DNA of 64,000 nucleotides. It comes from Caulobacter sp. 602-1. GTDB lineage: Bacteria > Pseudomonadota > Alphaproteobacteria > Caulobacterales > Caulobacteraceae. Below are positions 62,957 through 64,000 of the stretch, in pieces (the stretch's first letter is position 1; the number at the start of each line of letters is the position of its first letter). The DNA is taken from contig NZ_RRYI01000001.1 of assembly GCF_003931565.1 (NCBI RefSeq), positions 964,976-1,028,975 of the forward strand, written 5' to 3'. Made by a program: the position numbers and the translations under genes. Under the pieces are notes generated by a model that was not told where the DNA came from, did not search any database, and worked only from the letters and a program-made list of their open reading frames with translations.

Positions 62957-63388
62957 TCAGCCCTCGATCAGTTCGGCCCCGGCGCCCTGGACGGCGTCGG
63001 CGACGCTGTAACCTTCGAGCACGGCGGCCGTGGCGTCGCGGGCCCGCAACAGGGCTTCGCGCAGGGCGCAGGTGACGAGATCCCGGCAGTCCTCGCAACG
63101 GCGGAAGGCGGTGCGGCTGACGCAGGGCGCCAGGGCCAGGGGGCCGTCCACCAGGCGGATGATCTCCGCGAAGCTGATCTCCCCGGCCGGACGACCCAGC
63201 ACATATCCCCCGAACTTGCCGCGCCGGCTGATCACCAGGCCCTCGCGCGAGAGAGATAGAAGGATGGCTTCCAGAAACTTGCGAGGGGCGTCGGCGCGCT
63301 GGGCCAGTTCGCCGGCGGTCACCTGGGCGTCCGCGCGGGCCAGTTCGATCATCGCGCGCAGGGCGTAGCGGGCCTTCTGGGACAACAT
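62957..63388 (-). CDS. Rrf2-family transcriptional regulator
   Basis: 143 residues. Winged HTH at 1-75: L-S-Q-K-A-R-Y-A-L-R-A-M-I-E-L-A-R, then GELAQRADAPRKFLEAILLSLSREGLVISRRGKFGGYVLGR. Four cysteines C89, C98, C101 and C107 form an iron-sulfur or redox-sensing cluster pattern. Rrf2 proteins (IscR, NsrR, CymR, RirA) control iron-sulfur, nitric oxide, cysteine or iron genes; the target is unknown here. Confidence 0.92.
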   Translation of the reverse strand: MLSQKARYALRAMIELARADAQVTAGELAQRADAPRKFLEAILLSLSREGLVISRRGKFGGYVLGRPAGEISFAEIIRLVDGPLALAPCVSRTAFRRCEDCRDLVTCALREALLRARDATAAVLEGYSVADAVQGAGAELIEG

Positions 63389-63553
63389 GGACGCCGGGGA
63401 CCTTTTACATGAAGCCTAGCGGGCGTGTCCGTGCGGGCGCGCTCTATAGAGTGCTCAGCCTTCTGAGCGAGGCCAGGCCGGCGCGCAAGCCTGGATGACG
63501 CCGTTCATGCACAGGGAATGGGAGGGTCTGGGGATGAATCCGCGATTCCGCGC

Positions 63554-63582
63554 TTGCCGGAGCGGGGCGTGGGCTCTAGAAG
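63554..63582 (+). promoter_or_regulatory. Tandem promoter P1 (rrn-like)
   Basis: -35 TTGCCG (63554-63559), 17-bp spacer, -10 TAGAAG (63577-63582), followed by the GC-rich discriminator CCGCCCC. Weakest of the series because of its -35. Confidence 0.5.
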
Positions 63583-63781
63583 CCGCCCCTCGCTTCGGGG
63601 CCACGGCCCGCCGGACGAAACCTTGGCCTTTTGGACTTGCGTTTCTGAAAGCGGATCGTTAAGTTCCGCAGCCTCAATCGAATCTCTTCTGACTTACGGC
63701 GCTCCCAAGCGGCGCGCCTCGGTCACCTTTTGCGTTCTGAAATGGCTTCGGCCCTCAAGGAAACAAAAGTGAAAAGGACGG

Positions 63782-63810
63782 TTGACCCGGGAGTTCTGCT
63801 TCGTTAGAAG
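63782..63810 (+). promoter_or_regulatory. Tandem promoter P2 (rrn-like)
   Basis: -35 TTGACC (63782-63787), 17-bp spacer, -10 TAGAAG (63805-63810), discriminator CCGCCC. An A-rich stretch (AAACAAAAGTGAAAAGG) upstream resembles an UP element. Confidence 0.65.
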
Positions 63811-63897
63811 CCGCCCTCCCAGAAATACGAAGATGTTCGCAAGAGCTTCCAAGTATTTCGATCCGGAAAAGCTTCTATTTCTTTTCGAAATAATTGC

Positions 63898-63926
63898 TTG
63901 ACTGGATTTGGTGGTTTCTTTAGAAG
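63898..63926 (+). promoter_or_regulatory. Tandem promoter P3 (rrn-like)
   Basis: -35 TTGACT (63898-63903), 17-bp spacer, -10 TAGAAG (63921-63926), discriminator CTGCCGG. AT-rich sequence (TTCTATTTCTTTTCGAAATA) upstream resembles an UP element. Confidence 0.68.
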
Positions 63927-63993
63927 CTGCCGGCTCCGCTGGTGACCTTGGGGTTGGTTGGCGGGTTTGTCGGAAAGTTTTGAAAAAAACGAT

Positions 63994-63999
63994 TTGACA
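63994..63999 (+). promoter_or_regulatory. -35 element of a fourth tandem promoter, cut by window edge
   Basis: Consensus TTGACA after an A-tract (GAAAAAAACGA). The -10 would fall at about 64017-64022, beyond the window. Same spacing pattern as P2 and P3. Confidence 0.5.
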
Positions 64000-64000
64000 C

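Larger units (their letters stand above)
63389..64000. other. Gene-free promoter region at the right edge
   Basis: No open frame in these 612 bp is supported; an 84-codon frame at 63518-63772 has no domain-like sequence and spans promoter elements. The right half is AT-richer than the rest of the window (tracts near 63745-63780, 63860-63897 and 63980-63993). The tandem promoters below indicate the leader of a highly expressed operon, most likely an rRNA operon starting just past 64000. Confidence 0.6.

Noticed and set aside
63518..63772. 84-codon reading frame in the right-hand gap
   Set aside because: Low-complexity, no domain-like pattern, and it runs through predicted promoter P1; better read as leader DNA.
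1..64000. Defence system, prophage, integron or CRISPR array
   Set aside because: No phage, transposase, Cas, toxin-antitoxin pair or direct-repeat array was found on either strand.

Overview
The window comes from the chromosome of a GC-rich stalked alphaproteobacterium of the genus Caulobacter or a very close relative. The strongest evidence is a complete holdfast-anchor operon, hfaA-hfaB-hfaD (61552 down to 58904). Supporting signs are the many TonB/TorF-type outer-membrane proteins, three hybrid histidine kinases, CtrA-like TTAA sites, and coding sequence with strong GC bias at third codon positions. No prophage, IS element, CRISPR array or plasmid gene was seen; this is core chromosome with a few accessory-looking genes.

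Layout. 1-13.2 kb: a partial M56 (BlaR1-type) protease with a BlaI-like operator; an exported D-amino-acid-oxidase-like lipoprotein whose domain order is circularly permuted; glnE; an EF-hand / ECF sigma / anti-sigma / CnrX-like metal-sensor cluster; an M19 dipeptidase; radC; map; sfsA; a CinA-type protein; and an XRE regulator. 13.4-25 kb: a degenerate tRNA-Leu-like sequence, an exported amidohydrolase, a GAF-PAS hybrid kinase, and a metN-metI...metQ methionine importer. The importer is interrupted by two small unknown genes and followed by a GntR regulator, a TonB-dependent receptor and an MFS transporter. 25-35.8 kb: a TorF-family channel with a LacI-type operator, an SDR, queF, a LytS/LytTR two-component pair, a nitroreductase, a NUDIX hydrolase, cysE, glutaminyl cyclase, a LysR regulator, and small conserved proteins. 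35.8-44.2 kb: an OPT transporter with a GST, phoH with a terminator in its leader, a gamma-carbonic anhydrase, a GMC oxidoreductase, an aldo/keto reductase, a PAS protein, and a Cys/Gly-rich secreted protein behind a sigma-54-like promoter. 44.2-58.9 kb: an M16 protease, a DUF2336 operon with a CtrA-like box, an SsuABC/ThiXYZ-like importer, two hybrid kinases flanking an ABC-F ATPase, and a micro-protein with a membrane protein. 58.9-63.4 kb: hfaDBA (sigma-54-like promoter), a rhomboid protease, a CBS protein and an Rrf2 regulator. The right end (63.5-64 kb) has no gene. It carries at least three tandem promoters with exactly 17-bp spacers and identical TAGAAG -10 boxes, plus a fourth -35, as expected just upstream of a ribosomal RNA operon.

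How parts work together. HfaA, HfaB and HfaD tether the polar adhesive holdfast: HfaB is a CsgG-type outer-membrane lipoprotein and HfaA is curlin-like. The secreted Cys/Gly-rich protein at 43.2 kb has a similar promoter architecture and may share their regulation. MetNIQ, the GntR regulator, the receptor and the MFS transporter look like one uptake neighbourhood with shared palindromes. The ECF cluster is an envelope metal or stress sensor. Nothing here is a classic defence system. The most unusual items are the permuted oxidase, the two sigma-54/CtrA promoter pairs, the phoH leader terminator and the degenerate tRNA.
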